A DNA stretch of 64,000 nucleotides, from the NCBI RefSeq assembly GCF_007830355.1, contig NZ_VLKO01000013.1, positions 1 to 64,000 of the forward strand, in the 5' to 3' direction. Source of the DNA: Flavobacterium tiangeerense (GTDB taxonomy: Bacteria; Bacteroidota; Bacteroidia; Flavobacteriales; Flavobacteriaceae). The translations under genes and the position numbers were made by a program. This document shows positions 19,602 through 29,523 of this stretch, piece after piece (the stretch's first letter is position 1; each line of letters starts with the position of its first letter). Below the pieces are notes generated by a model. The model was not told the DNA's origin, ran no database searches, and was given only the letters and a program-made list of their open reading frames with translations.

Positions 19602-19609
19602 CAAAGATA
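19602..19609 (-). promoter_or_regulatory. TANNTTTG -7 element of rlmF
   Basis: The minus strand reads TATCTTTG, 28 nt before the rlmF ATG. Confidence 0.6.
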
Positions 19610-19714
19610 ACCATAAGTAGTTTGCTAATGTAAAGTTAATGTGATTAAACAGCTGGAAAAGAAATCATAAAATTTAATTGAGACTTTTTTTGAAGCTTAA
19701 AAACGGCTACTTTT

Positions 19715-20599
19715 ATGAAAAAAATGAATTTTATAGTAGTTCGATTCGTTTTCAAGAAGCGTTATATAGTAATTTTAGGAATAGTACTTTACTTGTTTTT
19801 GTGTCAAGCTTGTATGACTATGCGGTTTACTCCTAAAGAAACGACTTCATTTTTTTCAAAATCTCATACGATGTATCAAGACACGACCTTTCAAAGCGGT
19901 GGTTTTAAGTTGCATTATGTAGCCACTGGATCAGATTTAAACCCGGTATTGTTTTTTGTTCATGGTTCGCCAGGAAGTTGGAATGCTTTCAAAGAGTATT
20001 TAGTAGATCCAGACTTGCTAAAAAAATACCGAATGATTGCTATTGATCGTCCTGGATTTGGGTACAGTGATTTTGGCGATGCTCAAAATTTAGCAACACA
20101 ATCACAGTTTATATCCACATTTATCAAATCTCAAAATTTTAAAAAGCCAGTTACGTTGGTAGGGCATTCATTAGGCGGTCCGCTTGTTGCACAACTTGCA
20201 GTGGATCATCCTGAGTGGTATCACAGGATGGTAGTTTTAGCGGGATCTCTTGATCCAAAAGCAGAAAAGCCAGAAAAATGGCGCACGGTAATTAAAACAA
20301 TTCCGTTGCGATACTTAATTCCAGGAGCGTTGAGACCCTCAAACGATGAATTGTGGTGGTTGAAAAAAGACTTGGTAACCTTAGAAAACCAACTTTATAA
20401 AATTGATTGCGAAGTGACAATTGTACATGGCACTAAGGATGTTCTAGTACCTTACAGCAATGTGGATTACATGAAAGAGAAGTTTGTAAACGCTAAAAAA
20501 TTGACTGTAAAAACCATTCCCGAAGTCAATCATTTTATTCCATGGAGTCATTACGATATTGTTAAAAACGTTCTTTTAGACGAAGAAACTAAAAATTAA
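19715..20599 (+). CDS. Membrane-anchored alpha/beta hydrolase
   Basis: This 294-residue protein has an N-terminal hydrophobic segment (about 18-32) ending in Cys residues at 30 and 33. That indicates either a signal anchor or an atypical lipoprotein signal. The hydrolase fold has the oxyanion HGSPGSW segment, the nucleophile elbow GHSLGG (Ser152), Asp in HGTKDVLVP and His in EVNHFIPW. The substrate is unknown. It is convergent with thiN, and the two stop codons overlap. Confidence 0.78.
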   Translation: MKKMNFIVVRFVFKKRYIVILGIVLYLFLCQACMTMRFTPKETTSFFSKSHTMYQDTTFQSGGFKLHYVATGSDLNPVLFFVHGSPGSWNAFKEYLVDPDLLKKYRMIAIDRPGFGYSDFGDAQNLATQSQFISTFIKSQNFKKPVTLVGHSLGGPLVAQLAVDHPEWYHRMVVLAGSLDPKAEKPEKWRTVIKTIPLRYLIPGALRPSNDELWWLKKDLVTLENQLYKIDCEVTIVHGTKDVLVPYSNVDYMKEKFVNAKKLTVKTIPEVNHFIPWSHYDIVKNVLLDEETKN

Positions 20600-21258
20600 T
20601 CCAGACATTCCATCAGGAGTAAATCACCTTCTTCATGGAGTATGGTAACTAAGCCGTCTTGAGCCACGTGATTACTACTGCCAGTTCGATATCCTATAGT
20701 TAAGGTATCGTTTTGAAGCGGATAAAATAAATTATCAGACTGTATTCCTGTTACTTGTCCAATTGGGATTAATGAAATAGGAGTTTGTGCAGTATACCAT
20801 TTTTCGAATTTTCTAGGCAACAAAAAGACTTTAGAGTGATCGTCTAGAATCACAATTTTCAATAGATTTCTGTATTTTGGGATGTTGGTTAGGTTCGTAA
20901 TCGTATGGTCGGCTCTTTTTCCTGTTGCCCAAACCACATTTACAGCAGGTATTTTTCTATTGATTAAATAATCAAAAGCTTTCTCAAGATCTGTTTTGTT
21001 TTGGTCCGGTGTGTGAACAATTTCAAGCGGATATTGAGAAGTTTTATAGATTTCAGGATCAAAACCACGGTCAAAATCACCCAAGAGTACATCTACTTTT
21101 ATATCTAGTTCCATAACTCGTACCATAGCCGAATCTAGTACAATTACTAGCGGTGACCACTCTAGCAATTGACCTAGAAGTTCAGGATTACAGGATGCGC
21201 CATTTGCAATTATTAAGGCAGGCTCTTGATCGTCCCGAACGATATGATGTGATGACAT
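20596..21258 (-). CDS. thiN: Thiamine pyrophosphokinase
   Basis: Transfers pyrophosphate from ATP to thiamine to give TPP. I chose the ATG giving MSSHHIVRD (220 residues) because the upstream TTG lies inside a TANNTTTG promoter. Family motifs are VLLGDFDR, HTPDQNKTDLEKA (ATP and metal binding) and WATGKRADHT. The C-terminal vitamin-B1-binding domain is visible in GYRTGSSNHV. No thiamine biosynthesis gene is close by, so it may work on salvaged thiamine. No TPP riboswitch was recognised. Confidence 0.88.
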   Translation of the reverse strand: MSSHHIVRDDQEPALIIANGASCNPELLGQLLEWSPLVIVLDSAMVRVMELDIKVDVLLGDFDRGFDPEIYKTSQYPLEIVHTPDQNKTDLEKAFDYLINRKIPAVNVVWATGKRADHTITNLTNIPKYRNLLKIVILDDHSKVFLLPRKFEKWYTAQTPISLIPIGQVTGIQSDNLFYPLQNDTLTIGYRTGSSNHVAQDGLVTILHEEGDLLLMECLD

Positions 21259-21282
21259 GTTTACTGATTTTGGTTTGGAGTA

Positions 21283-21290
21283 CAAATATA
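21283..21290 (-). promoter_or_regulatory. TANNTTTG -7 element of thiN
   Basis: The minus strand reads TATATTTG, 24 nt before the chosen ATG. It overlaps the alternative TTG start at 21285 and argues against it. Confidence 0.6.
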
Positions 21291-21291
21291 C

Positions 21292-22116
21292 TTATTCGAC
21301 TGTATAATTTCTTACCTCTGTCTCGCTTAATGAAAAATACCCAAGTGGATAGTTTTCTGGTGTGGTCGAGTTGATGATATTTCCTCTGACAGTTGCTGGC
21401 GGCGCTTGAAATGGCCCACCGCCATTGTTACCAGCAATGCTTACTAGAACACTCATATAATTGTAATAGGCTTTTGAAATTCCGATATGTGTTACCTCTA
21501 TTAGATCACCTTTCTTAAGTTCGTCGTTTTGAGAAATACTAAAAAATTCATTGCCATTGAAAAACTCATCTTGATCCACATAATAATCTGCTTTTACTTG
21601 ATTAGAATAGCTGTATTTGTAGAGGTAATAATTGGCAGTTCCTGCTGGATCTTGGTAAAAAGTTTTTATTTCTTTATTGTTTCCGGTAAAGCCACCTTTG
21701 TCATTTTGAACAATTTTGGTAATAGTAGCAACAGGTTTTAATGTTTCTGTGGCAGTGTAAGTGGCACCTTTGTTAATGATATTTAGCGTGTATGTCTCAT
21801 TAAGAACTGGATTGAAATTGGTGCAAACATATTCTCCAGGTGTTCCTGTTTCAGTAAAAACAAAAATTGTGTTGGCACTATTTTTTATAGTCACAGTAGC
21901 TCCAGATACTTTTGGAATTTTAGTGTCATAAAAACCAGTAGTTGTTGATAGTTTAATGGTTTGTACTGTACCACTTGTTCCTTTTTTCCAGTTTATTGCC
22001 GCTTCAATCACTAGTTTTGGCGCAGCATTATTCAAGTCAACATTTATTACATCCTCACAACTAGTGGTAATGCAAGTGCTAATTAGGATAAAGAGAAGGA
22101 TTATTTTTTTCATCAT
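21292..22116 (-). CDS. DUF4249 lipoprotein
   Basis: The 274-residue protein has a type II signal peptide (LISTCITTSCEDVINVDL; lipidated Cys about 20). Its Ig-like beta-rich body has the DUF4249 pattern: PKLVIEAAINW, then VSGATVTIKN and NETYTLNI. DUF4249 genes in Bacteroidota typically sit directly beside a TonB-dependent receptor, as here (26 bp downstream of it). A surface substrate-capture or partner role for that receptor is inferred and not demonstrated. Tandem ATG codons leave the start ambiguous by one residue. Confidence 0.85.
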   Translation of the reverse strand: MMKKIILLFILISTCITTSCEDVINVDLNNAAPKLVIEAAINWKKGTSGTVQTIKLSTTTGFYDTKIPKVSGATVTIKNSANTIFVFTETGTPGEYVCTNFNPVLNETYTLNIINKGATYTATETLKPVATITKIVQNDKGGFTGNNKEIKTFYQDPAGTANYYLYKYSYSNQVKADYYVDQDEFFNGNEFFSISQNDELKKGDLIEVTHIGISKAYYNYMSVLVSIAGNNGGGPFQAPPATVRGNIINSTTPENYPLGYFSLSETEVRNYTVE

Positions 22117-22142
22117 CTGAAATTTTAAAAATATTTTAAGTA

Positions 22143-24524
22143 CTAAAATTTAAAGTTGTAACTCACTGCTGGAACCATCCCAAAAATAGAGGTTCTTACG
22201 GCTTCATTATTGCCTGTGTCTGCGTTTTGTCTAAAATTGATTGACGCAGCATTACGACGGTTGTATACATTGTAAATACTAAAAACCCATTCGCCTTTCC
22301 ATTGTCTATTTTTATTTTTTGTAGGTGTTAAGGTCGCTGCTAGATCTAAGTGGTGGTAGGCTGGTAATCTATTTTCATTGCGCAATCCATAGCTAGGAAC
22401 AACTATGCCTAAATACTCGTATTGCCCCGTAGGATAAGTTACTGGCTGCCCTGTTTGAAGTGCAAAGTTAGCGCCAAAAGACCATTTGTCATTTAAATTA
22501 TACGAGGAGGTAACAGCAATATTATGTAACTTGTCATATACAGAGTTGTACCACTGACCATTGTTTATCCCTGTTTCTAGCGGAGTTCTTCCCGGTGTTT
22601 GTTGCTCGGATTTTGATAGTGTATACGAAATCCACCCGTTTAGTTTGCCTTCATTTTTACGCAACATAATTTCCAAACCGTAGGATCTTAATTGTCCATT
22701 TAAAATAATTTGCTCAATAGCTTTATTCGCAATTAAATCGGCACCATCAATATAGTCCAATCGGTTTTGAACCTCTTTGTAATAGGTTTCAACCTCAAGA
22801 GAATACATATCATCTTTAAAATTTTTAAAATAGCCCAATGCAACTTGATCTGCAATTTGAGGTTTTATAAAATTGTCACTCGGTGTCCACACGTCTAGTG
22901 GAGTAGGAGATGAGGTGTTTGAGATTAATTGTAAATACTGTACCATCCTGTTGTAACTGGCTTTTACAGATTGTTCTTCATTAATTTGGTACGCAATTGA
23001 CAAGCGTGGTTCAAGGTAATTATAGTTCTTAATGACCTTGTTTTTACCATAAAATTGAGAACTTATGGGTGTAGCTTTTTCATAAATTTGCAACTCAGTA
23101 TCAAAAAGGACTGGATTGTTGTTCTCATAAATATTTACTGTAGATTGCCCTAATCTATAAAACATACTGTAACGAAGTCCGTATGAAAGAGCTATTTTAT
23201 TGGATATTTCATGATCTGCATTTAAGTAAAGCGCTGGTTCAAAAGCATATTTTTTATCTAGCTGGTCAAAGTTAATTCCAGAATTTTCATTGCTTGGTCG
23301 AATGGTGCCGGGATTGAATTCATAGTAAATGGCATTCACTCCATAATTCAATTTGAACTTATTCGAAATGTAATTTTTAAAGTCGTATTTAACATTGTAG
23401 TTCTTGATTCCTGAATCCCATTTGAAACCTACAAAATCCAAATCCAAACCATAGTAATAGTCATTGTAGATTAGTGATAAATTTGAAAATAATTTTTCTG
23501 AAAATAAGTGATTCCATCTTAGGTTTAAAGTAGCATTCCCATAAATATTGGTAAAACTTTCGTTAAGACTGAAAACATCTCGACCAAAATACCCCGATAA
23601 GTATAAATTGTTATTCGGGTTTAATTTATAGCTCAGTTTTGTATTTAAATCATAAAAATAAGCAGAGTTGTCTTTTTGCTCTTCAGAAAGTTTCAAGAAC
23701 AAATGCGCATAAGAGCTGCGACCGCCTATTAAGAAAGATCCTTTGTCTTTTACTAGTGGTCCTTCGGCCAAAATTCTACTGGATATTAACCCAATTCCAC
23801 CGTTTACATGAAATTCTTTACTATTACCATCTTTTTGATAAATATCCAGAACAGATGAAGCTCTTCCGCCATATCGCGCTGGAATTCCACCTTTATACAA
23901 CTTTAAATCTTTGATAGCATCAGGATTAAAAACAGAGAAAAATCCAAAAACGTGTGACGAATTGAAAATCGTTGCTTCATCTAATAAAATTAAGTTTTGA
24001 TCAGCTCCACCACCTCTCACATTAAATCCAGATGCACCTTCACCAGCATTCGTTACACCAGGTAATAATAAAATAGACTTTAAAACATCAACTTCTCCCA
24101 GTACAACCGGCATTTTTTTAATGGCAGAAATGGAGAGTTTATTCACGCTCATCTCTGGTTTTTTGATGTCAATTTTGGTTTTATTATCGGTGATAATTAC
24201 TTCCTTTAAAATGGTTTCATTTCCCACTAGTTTGAAATTTCGAATCGTATTTTGGTTCAGATCAATAGATTCTTCAAGCGTTTGAAAACCCAAGTAACTT
24301 ACCTGTACGGTGTAACTTCCTTTAGGAACTGTGATTGAAAAAAATCCATACTCATTAGTAGTAACACCAGTTTTTAAACTATGTAAAACAACATTAACGC
24401 CTATTAAAGACTCGTTACTGCTTGCATCGATTATCGTTCCGCTAAGGGTGAATTTTTCCTGAGCAAAAGAGCAAAATGACGATAGTACAACTATAAAGTA
24501 CAGAATGTATTTTTTTGAATTCAT
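22143..24524 (-). CDS. TonB-dependent receptor with carboxypeptidase-regulatory-like N-terminus
   Basis: Outer-membrane active transporter of 793 residues from the ATG giving MNSKKYILYF. Ten upstream codons would spoil the signal peptide and are excluded. After the signal peptide (ending SFAQ) there is a CarboxypepD_reg-like beta domain (FTLSGTIIDASSNESLIGVN). A plug follows, with MPVVLGEVDVLKSILLLPGV and FNVRGGGADQNLILLD, then a beta-barrel ending in aromatic Phe. No SusD-like gene is present. Instead the partner is the DUF4249 lipoprotein just downstream. The ligand is unknown. Confidence 0.9.
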   Translation of the reverse strand: MNSKKYILYFIVVLSSFCSFAQEKFTLSGTIIDASSNESLIGVNVVLHSLKTGVTTNEYGFFSITVPKGSYTVQVSYLGFQTLEESIDLNQNTIRNFKLVGNETILKEVIITDNKTKIDIKKPEMSVNKLSISAIKKMPVVLGEVDVLKSILLLPGVTNAGEGASGFNVRGGGADQNLILLDEATIFNSSHVFGFFSVFNPDAIKDLKLYKGGIPARYGGRASSVLDIYQKDGNSKEFHVNGGIGLISSRILAEGPLVKDKGSFLIGGRSSYAHLFLKLSEEQKDNSAYFYDLNTKLSYKLNPNNNLYLSGYFGRDVFSLNESFTNIYGNATLNLRWNHLFSEKLFSNLSLIYNDYYYGLDLDFVGFKWDSGIKNYNVKYDFKNYISNKFKLNYGVNAIYYEFNPGTIRPSNENSGINFDQLDKKYAFEPALYLNADHEISNKIALSYGLRYSMFYRLGQSTVNIYENNNPVLFDTELQIYEKATPISSQFYGKNKVIKNYNYLEPRLSIAYQINEEQSVKASYNRMVQYLQLISNTSSPTPLDVWTPSDNFIKPQIADQVALGYFKNFKDDMYSLEVETYYKEVQNRLDYIDGADLIANKAIEQIILNGQLRSYGLEIMLRKNEGKLNGWISYTLSKSEQQTPGRTPLETGINNGQWYNSVYDKLHNIAVTSSYNLNDKWSFGANFALQTGQPVTYPTGQYEYLGIVVPSYGLRNENRLPAYHHLDLAATLTPTKNKNRQWKGEWVFSIYNVYNRRNAASINFRQNADTGNNEAVRTSIFGMVPAVSYNFKF

Positions 24525-24611
24525 TGTTTTGTTTTTATCAGAATGAAAGCACAAATTACCTCAAATAGTTTGGTAATTGGCATAGAACACATGTTAAGGT
24601 ATTGCTAAGAT

Positions 24612-24649
24612 AAAAAAAAGACAACTTTTTACAGTTGTCTTCTTTTTTT
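24612..24649 (-). terminator. Terminator of icd
   Basis: AGACAACT pairs with AGTTGTCT around a 6-nt loop, with A and T runs on both sides. It begins 22 nt past the icd stop codon. Confidence 0.8.
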
Positions 24650-24670
24650 GTGTCACTATTGTTATTCTAC

Positions 24671-26914
<2,244 letters not shown>

Positions 26915-26964
26915 TCACGTTAAATGTAGCTTATTCAAGGAATTTTTCCCTGAAATAAGACGCA

Positions 26965-26972
26965 CAAATATA
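26965..26972 (-). promoter_or_regulatory. TANNTTTG -7 element of icd
   Basis: The minus strand reads TATATTTG, 71 nt before the icd ATG. Confidence 0.5.
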
Positions 26973-27108
26973 TGAAAATCAGATGTAATTGAGGGACGAT
27001 TTGAGATAGAAAAACTCGAATTTCAGGATTACTAACGCACTATTCTCAAATTGTTATATTTCAGGTTACAATCCTATTAAATTCTAAATTTATAAGGAAG
27101 TTATAAGC

Positions 27109-27140
27109 AAAAAAAAGTCCCAACATAGTTGGGACTTTTA
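27109..27140 (-). terminator. Terminator of rplS
   Basis: AAAAGTCCCAAC pairs with GTTGGGACTTTT (12 bp, 3-nt loop). It lies 18 nt past the rplS stop. Confidence 0.9.
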
Positions 27141-27158
27141 TTATAAAGAGATATTTGA

Positions 27159-27509
27159 CTATCTTCTTTTGTCTTTAATCTTAGCTTTTTTACCAGTAAG
27201 TTCTCTGAAGTAGAAAATTCTAGCTCTACGAACTGCACCTTTTTTGTTGATCTCAATTTTTTGTAATGCAGGTAAGTTCACTGGGAAAATACGCTCTACT
27301 CCAATTGCACCAGACATTTTACGAATTGTAAAAGTTTCAGTATTAGCTGAACCTCTTCTTTGAATTACAACTCCTTTAAAGAACTGAGTTCTTGTTTTTT
27401 CACCCTCTCTAATTTCATAGAAAACAGTGATAGTATCTCCAGCTGCAAAAACTGGGAAATCTTTTCTTGTTACAAACTCGTCTTGAACGAATTTCATTAA
27501 ATCTGCCAT
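27159..27509 (-). CDS. rplS: 50S ribosomal protein L19
   Basis: Ribosomal protein at the 30S/50S interface. The 116-residue product is full length, with DTITVFYEIREGEKTRTQFFKGVVI, the RRGSANTETFTIRK core and the basic tail KKAKIKDKRR. It lies 170 bp downstream of trmD on the same strand, as in the common trmD-rplS pair. An exact TANNTTTG element in the gap suggests it can be transcribed on its own. Confidence 0.97.
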   Translation of the reverse strand: MADLMKFVQDEFVTRKDFPVFAAGDTITVFYEIREGEKTRTQFFKGVVIQRRGSANTETFTIRKMSGAIGVERIFPVNLPALQKIEINKKGAVRRARIFYFRELTGKKAKIKDKRR

Positions 27510-27581
27510 GATTGTATTTTATTATGGTTTAATTTAGGTCAACATTCACGGATCTCGCCAGAGGTTAACTTAATGTGGGTG

Positions 27582-27589
27582 CAAAAGTA
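27582..27589 (-). promoter_or_regulatory. TANNTTTG -7 element of rplS
   Basis: The minus strand reads TACTTTTG, 72 nt before the rplS ATG. The rest of the gap to trmD holds degenerate TTTAAAGTTT copies. Confidence 0.5.
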
Positions 27590-27679
27590 AAGAAAAATGT
27601 TTAAAGTTTAAAGTTTTTCTTGTTTAAAGTTTCGAAGTTCTTGAATCACAACTTAAAACATGAAACTCTAAACTAATTT

Positions 27680-28357
27680 TTAATCCTCCAGCAAATCTGG
27701 TCTTCTATTTTTAGTATGTTCATAGGCCATATCCTCGCGCCATTGGTCAATTTTGGCAAAATTCCCACTCGTTAAAACCTCAGGAACTTTCCATCCTTTG
27801 TAGTCTGCAGGTCGCGTGTAAATAGGTCCGGACAACAACCCGTCTTGAAAACTATCAGTCAAAGCCGAAGTTTCATCACTCAACACACCAGGAATCAACC
27901 GAATTAAAGCATCCGATAATACGAGAGCACCAAGTTCACCACCAGATAAAACATAGTCGCCAATAGAAATTTCTTTGGTAATAAAATGATCGCGCACACG
28001 CTGGTCTACGCCTTTGTAGTGCCCACACAAAATAATAATGTTTTCATACAAGGACATCGTGTTAGCCATTTTTTGGTTGAGCGTTTCTCCATCGGGCGAC
28101 ATGTAAATCACTTCGTCGTAGTTACGTTCGCTTTTTAAGTGCGTAATGCACGCATCAATAGGTTGCACGGTCATCACCATTCCAGCGCCGCCTCCATATG
28201 GATAATCGTCAACACTTTTTTGTCTGTTTGTGGTGTAATCGCGCAGGTTATGAAAATGAACTTCCACCAATCCTTTGTCAATAGCACGTTTCATAATCGA
28301 AGCTTCAAACGGGCTTCTCAACAACTCAGGCAAAACGGTAACAATATCAATGCGCAT
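27680..28357 (-). CDS. trmD: tRNA (guanine(37)-N(1))-methyltransferase
   Basis: SPOUT-class SAM enzyme that methylates G37 of tRNAs reading CNN and prevents +1 frameshifting. The 225-residue protein has [11 protein letters not shown], the trefoil-knot segments [11 protein letters not shown] and [15 protein letters not shown], and the catalytic [12 protein letters not shown]. rpsP and rimM, often next to trmD in other bacteria, are not upstream here. Instead the accessory gene array begins within 300 bp on the opposite strand. Confidence 0.96.
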   Translation of the reverse strand: MRIDIVTVLPELLRSPFEASIMKRAIDKGLVEVHFHNLRDYTTNRQKSVDDYPYGGGAGMVMTVQPIDACITHLKSERNYDEVIYMSPDGETLNQKMANTMSLYENIIILCGHYKGVDQRVRDHFITKEISIGDYVLSGGELGALVLSDALIRLIPGVLSDETSALTDSFQDGLLSGPIYTRPADYKGWKVPEVLTSGNFAKIDQWREDMAYEHTKNRRPDLLED

Positions 28358-28395
28358 AATTTCTTTTATAAGTTATAATCCCGAGGATTCGGCAG

Positions 28396-28403
28396 CAAAG
28401 ATA
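28396..28403 (-). promoter_or_regulatory. TANNTTTG -7 element of trmD
   Basis: The minus strand reads TATCTTTG, 38 nt before the trmD ATG. Confidence 0.55.
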
Positions 28404-28459
28404 CAAAGATGCTAAGGTTTTCTAATAATCAAATACCTATTTCAACCATTAAACTTTTC

Positions 28460-28562
28460 TTTAGGAGCTTGATCCAGCTATACGTTACAATCTTATACGC
28501 CATCCCGAGGTTTCGGGACTGGCTCATAAGGATTTTCACTGCTATCTGGGCTAGGGCGTGCG
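28460..28562. repeat. Second flavobacterial intergenic repeat with internal hairpin
   Basis: The block contains TTAGGAGCTTGATCCAGC, GTTACAATCTTATACGCC, a TCCCGA/TCGGGA hairpin (28503-28518) and AAGGATTTTCACTGCTATC before TGGGCTAGGGCG. From memory this layout matches a dispersed Flavobacterium intergenic element. I see no ORF in it. It lies exactly at the border between trmD and the accessory array. Confidence 0.5.
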
Positions 28563-28621
28563 TATTTCAGGATAGTTTCCGTTTATAAAAGTTCGAAAAT
28601 TATTCTTTTTTGCAAAGTGTG

Positions 28622-28751
28622 TTTACTGCTTTGTAACTAATTATTTATATATTTGGATATAAATACAGCATGGCTTTTGTCAGACAAAGCCACTCAATTG
28701 TGGTTTAATAGGTTTGGTATTGTCGGAACTATATGCAAGTTAGCAGTAATA
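28622..28751 (+). repeat. Array spacer element A (inverted-repeat, attC-like)
   Basis: Perfect 8-bp outer arms TTACTGCT (28623-28630) and AGCAGTAA (28742-28749) enclose TAAC (28634-28637) near the left end and GTTA (28739-28742) near the right. Inside lies a hairpin TGGCTTT/AAAGCCA (28671-28692). The right boundary GTTAGCAGTA (28739-28748) is the exact inverse of TACTGCTAAC at the left of element B. The likeness to integron attC sites is an inference. Confidence 0.5.
28648..28655 (+). promoter_or_regulatory. TANNTTTG -7 element at the left edge of the array
   Basis: TATATTTG is an exact match inside element A, 118 nt before the first array gene. None of the downstream array genes has an exact match in its spacer, so this may serve the whole block. 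Confidence 0.4.
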
Positions 28752-28772
28752 TTAATAAACGTTACATTAGAT

Positions 28773-29360
28773 ATGACGAAAATCGAGAAACTAAAAAATC
28801 TTATGTGCGGAATTGGATTTTGCATTTTGCTAATCCAATGTTCAGACAAGAAATCTAATCCACCAATTACTTCAGATTTAATTTATAGCAAATATAAAAT
28901 TGAAGATTTTGATACGCCAGATCGTAAGAAAGAAATAAATGATTTAATAAATAGTACAGAAAGTCATGAAATGAATCCATCTTTAAAGAAGATAGAATCA
29001 GAATTTGCAATTGACACTTTTAAAATAGGATATTTTCAACGAAAGTTTCCAGTTAATAAAGTCGATCTAGAAACATCATTGAATGTACAGAAATCTACTT
29101 GCGTTATGTATGATAGTTTAAATTCCAAATACTTTCACAAGCTTGAACAAATACTGAAACACAAAGATTATGATGATTTAATAAAATCCCAGGAAATCTG
29201 GGAAAAATATAAAGCAAATGAGTTAAATATTTTTCAAAGGAAAATAAAAGAAAGATTAGACTTCGAATTTAATTTTTACAAAGAATATACTCGAATTCTA
29301 AAATCCAGATTGGAAACTTTATATTTTTACTATTACCGATTTACAGATGTAAAATCATAA
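28773..29360 (+). CDS. Lipoprotein with LprI/DUF1311-like C-terminal region
   Basis: I chose the ATG giving MTKIEKLKNLMC (195 residues). A 40-codon upstream extension runs through element A and has no signal peptide. The lipobox is ILLIQC with Cys23, so an envelope lipoprotein is likely. Residues around 120-165 (YDSLNSKYFHKLEQIL, then LIKSQEIWEKYKANEL) follow the spacing of the lysozyme-inhibitor LprI-N/DUF1311 helical motif: LN..Y..L, then AQ..W..YR. The Cys normally closing that motif is missing, so lysozyme inhibition is only a guess. It is the first gene of the accessory array, bounded by elements A and B. Confidence 0.65.
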   Translation: MTKIEKLKNLMCGIGFCILLIQCSDKKSNPPITSDLIYSKYKIEDFDTPDRKKEINDLINSTESHEMNPSLKKIESEFAIDTFKIGYFQRKFPVNKVDLETSLNVQKSTCVMYDSLNSKYFHKLEQILKHKDYDDLIKSQEIWEKYKANELNIFQRKIKERLDFEFNFYKEYTRILKSRLETLYFYYYRFTDVKS

Positions 29361-29369
29361 AAATACTAC

Positions 29370-29506
29370 TGCTAACAGTGTGCAAAACTCATTGCTTGGT
29401 TTTCGGTAAGTTGTAAGTTGTAAGTTTTTTTTATTTTCGTTTCTCCATATTGGAGAAAACTCGTTCGCCAAGCCGCAACAAGTTCTGCACGCGAACCGTT
29501 ATACGC
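29370..29506 (+). repeat. Array spacer element B (best attC-like inverted repeat)
   Basis: A left arm at 29378-29399 (GTGTGCAAAACT...TTGC..TTGG) pairs with a right arm at 29468-29492 (CCAAGCCGCAACAAGTT...TGCACGC), with a few wobbles and two or three extra bases in one arm. An inner hairpin TTCTCCA/TGGAGAA (29441-29457) caps it. TAAC (29373-29376) and GTTA (29498-29501) flank the arms. Nested imperfect arms with extra bases and TAAC/GTTA ends are the layout of an integron attC site. Three GTAAGTT copies lie at 29406-29426. Confidence 0.6.
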
Positions 29507-29523
29507 AATTATACCCAAAAACA

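Noticed and set aside
20596..22116. TPP riboswitch near thiN
   Set aside because: No CTGAGA-type thi-box was recognised upstream of thiN or the TonB receptor genes.
28653..28772. Upstream extension of the LprI-like gene
   Set aside because: It lies inside spacer element A and removes the lipoprotein signal from the N-terminus.
29406..29426. Three GTAAGTT copies as a CRISPR or satellite
   Set aside because: Seven-base period with three units only. No spacers and no cas genes.
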